In this document: piece after piece, positions 5,264 through 6,250 of the stretch
Position numbering within the stretch: position 1 is the first letter of the stretch
Layout of the letters: each line of letters starts with the position of its first letter
Source of the DNA: Candidatus Acidiferrales bacterium
GTDB lineage: Bacteria; Acidobacteriota; Terriglobia; Acidiferrales; UBA7541
DNA: 6,250 nt
Direction: 5' to 3'
Assembly (NCBI GenBank): GCA_030044295.1
Contig: JASHWB010000002.1
Coordinates: 1-6,250, forward strand
Translations under genes and position numbers: made by a program
Notes under the pieces: generated by a model
What the model was told of the DNA's origin: nothing
Database searches by the model: none
Seen by the model: only the letters and a program-made list of their open reading frames with translations

Positions 5264-6250
5264 TTATTTTTCGCTCGGCTGGCTAAAAACGAGGCTGATT
5301 TCCACTTGCGTCTCGATCGGTTTGCCATCGAGCAGGGTTGGAGAGTATCGCCAGTGCTTCACGGCGTCCACGGCCGACTGCACCAGCAGCTTGGAACCGC
5401 TGACGGCGTGAACTTCGCGGATGGTCCCGTCCGCCCCGACGGTCGCTTGCAGGGTCACGGTGCCCGAAAGGTCTTGTTCGGCCGCAATCTCTGGATAGAC
5501 CGGATCGACTTTATAGAGCAACGCGCCGCGCTTCAAAACTCCAGTAATGACTTTTGGCTTCGGCAGAGAATCCGGATTCGTCACATCAATGCCGCTGGGT
5601 ACAACCGCGGAGATCTCCGGTCCACGCACCGGCCCCTCCACTACCGGTGGGGCGCCACTTCGCATCGCACGCAAATCGCGAGAGGCAGCGGAACCCTGCG
5701 GGGACGCCAGCGTCCAAACCTGGAAATTCATTCCCGACGTGTCCTTCGCCTCGTCGGCCGGAGCTGGCGCGCTTGGTTTCGGAGCGACGGGAACGCTCGT
5801 AGCAGAGCTGCCGATGAGCGAGATCGAACGGCGCTGATTGCTCGCGTCCAGTATCTGGATTTCCTTCACCGGGACAACCAAGCGATCGGTTTCCACTCCT
5901 TCGATCGCCGCAGGGTGATTACTTGTAGCGGCCGTTCGCATGAATTTCTGGACGTTGTCGACGATTGGACGGAACCTGCCGCTCCCTGCCGCCCATCCTG
6001 ACGCGAGCAATACCGCCGCGAGCGCGACCAGAAGAAAATATGAGGCCGACCGGCGAAATTCTTCCGGGAGGAGTGTGGGACCGGAGGTTTGCTGGGCGGA
6101 CGTTGGAGCCCGCTCGCTATCCTGCGAGTCGCCTTCGAGATCCGCGCCTGGGGGGCCGCTTAACTCCGCGACGAACGCTGACGCATTTTCGACGGCCGAA
6201 GTTGATTTGCTCCGGATGCTCAGGACCGCCTTGCGAGGTTCCCCAGCTGA
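5264..6250 (-). CDS. TonB-family protein, C-terminal part, truncated by window edge
   Basis: The frame is open to the right edge, so the start is outside; 328 residues are visible and are numbered here from the edge. Order: a hydrophilic segment (1-68), a basic RRSAS followed by one membrane helix (about 71-88, YFLLVALAAVLLASGWAAG), a long linker rich in Pro, Ala and Ser (to about 240, including APKPSAPAPADEAK), then a TonB C-terminal domain (about 242-328). That domain has the VDPVYPEIA entry, SGTVTLQATVGADGTI, and the HWRYSP-LLDGKPIETQVEI ending that defines the family. Such proteins anchor in the inner membrane and reach across the periplasm, passing proton-motive energy from ExbB/ExbD to outer-membrane receptors. 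Many bacteria also carry TonB-like paralogues of unknown role. The internal TTG at 6010 lies inside the membrane helix and is not a credible start. Unusually, at least 70 residues precede the helix. No ExbB, ExbD or receptor gene is visible here. Confidence 0.87.
   Translation of the reverse strand, partial: SAGEPRKAVLSIRSKSTSAVENASAFVAELSGPPGADLEGDSQDSERAPTSAQQTSGPTLLPEEFRRSASYFLLVALAAVLLASGWAAGSGRFRPIVDNVQKFMRTAATSNHPAAIEGVETDRLVVPVKEIQILDASNQRRSISLIGSSATSVPVAPKPSAPAPADEAKDTSGMNFQVWTLASPQGSAASRDLRAMRSGAPPVVEGPVRGPEISAVVPSGIDVTNPDSLPKPKVITGVLKRGALLYKVDPVYPEIAAEQDLSGTVTLQATVGADGTIREVHAVSGSKLLVQSAVDAVKHWRYSPTLLDGKPIETQVEISLVFSQPSEK

Noticed and set aside
5306..6001. Long plus-strand open frame opposite the TonB-family gene
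   Set aside because: The minus-strand frame encodes a recognisable TonB C-terminal domain with a membrane helix; the plus-strand product has no recognisable feature.
5264..6010. TTG at 6010 as the start of the TonB-family gene
   Set aside because: It falls in the middle of the membrane helix, and the frame stays open to the window edge with sensible sequence upstream.

Overview
The window reads as a piece of chromosome from a GC-rich, Gram-negative bacterium. An acidobacterium (Terriglobia-like) is my best guess. The reasons are the TonB-type periplasmic protein with its 'W-R-Y-S-P ... DGKP' C-terminus, the MsbA-like exporter, the large-subunit glutamate synthase, and the overall codon style. 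This is an impression of style, not a phylogenetic result. No rRNA, tRNA, insertion sequence, phage gene or CRISPR array is visible.

Layout from left to right: (1) positions 1-758, minus strand, hold the N-terminal 252 residues of the glutamate synthase large subunit (gltB), which runs off the left edge. (2) Positions 759-1116 carry no confident gene but hold a candidate gltB promoter, a roughly 150-base leader with a strong hairpin, and a 31-codon open frame whose stop overlaps the gltB start. (3) Positions 1117-2529, minus strand, encode a DHA2-type (14-helix) major facilitator drug exporter. A good sigma70-like promoter and a structured leader lie just upstream of it (2530-2658). (4) Positions 2689-4662, minus strand, encode a complete MsbA-like ABC half-transporter. 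(5) A 132-base divergent intergenic region carries promoter-like elements on both strands that share the same A/T core. (6) Positions 4795-5160, plus strand, encode a small single-domain cupin with an intact metal site. (7) After a 103-base convergent gap, positions 5264-6250, minus strand, encode the C-terminal 328 residues of a TonB-family protein that runs off the right edge.

The genes do not form one obvious pathway. The two exporters are neighbours on the same strand, each apparently with its own promoter, and they could together form an efflux locus. The cupin is divergent from the ABC gene. Glutamate synthase is central nitrogen metabolism and is probably independent. I did not find a clearly new multi-gene system. 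The observations most worth testing are in the non-coding stretches: possible leader peptides ahead of gltB and of the MFS gene, a shared 10-mer sitting in the ribosome-binding zone of both exporters, and the overlapping divergent promoters.
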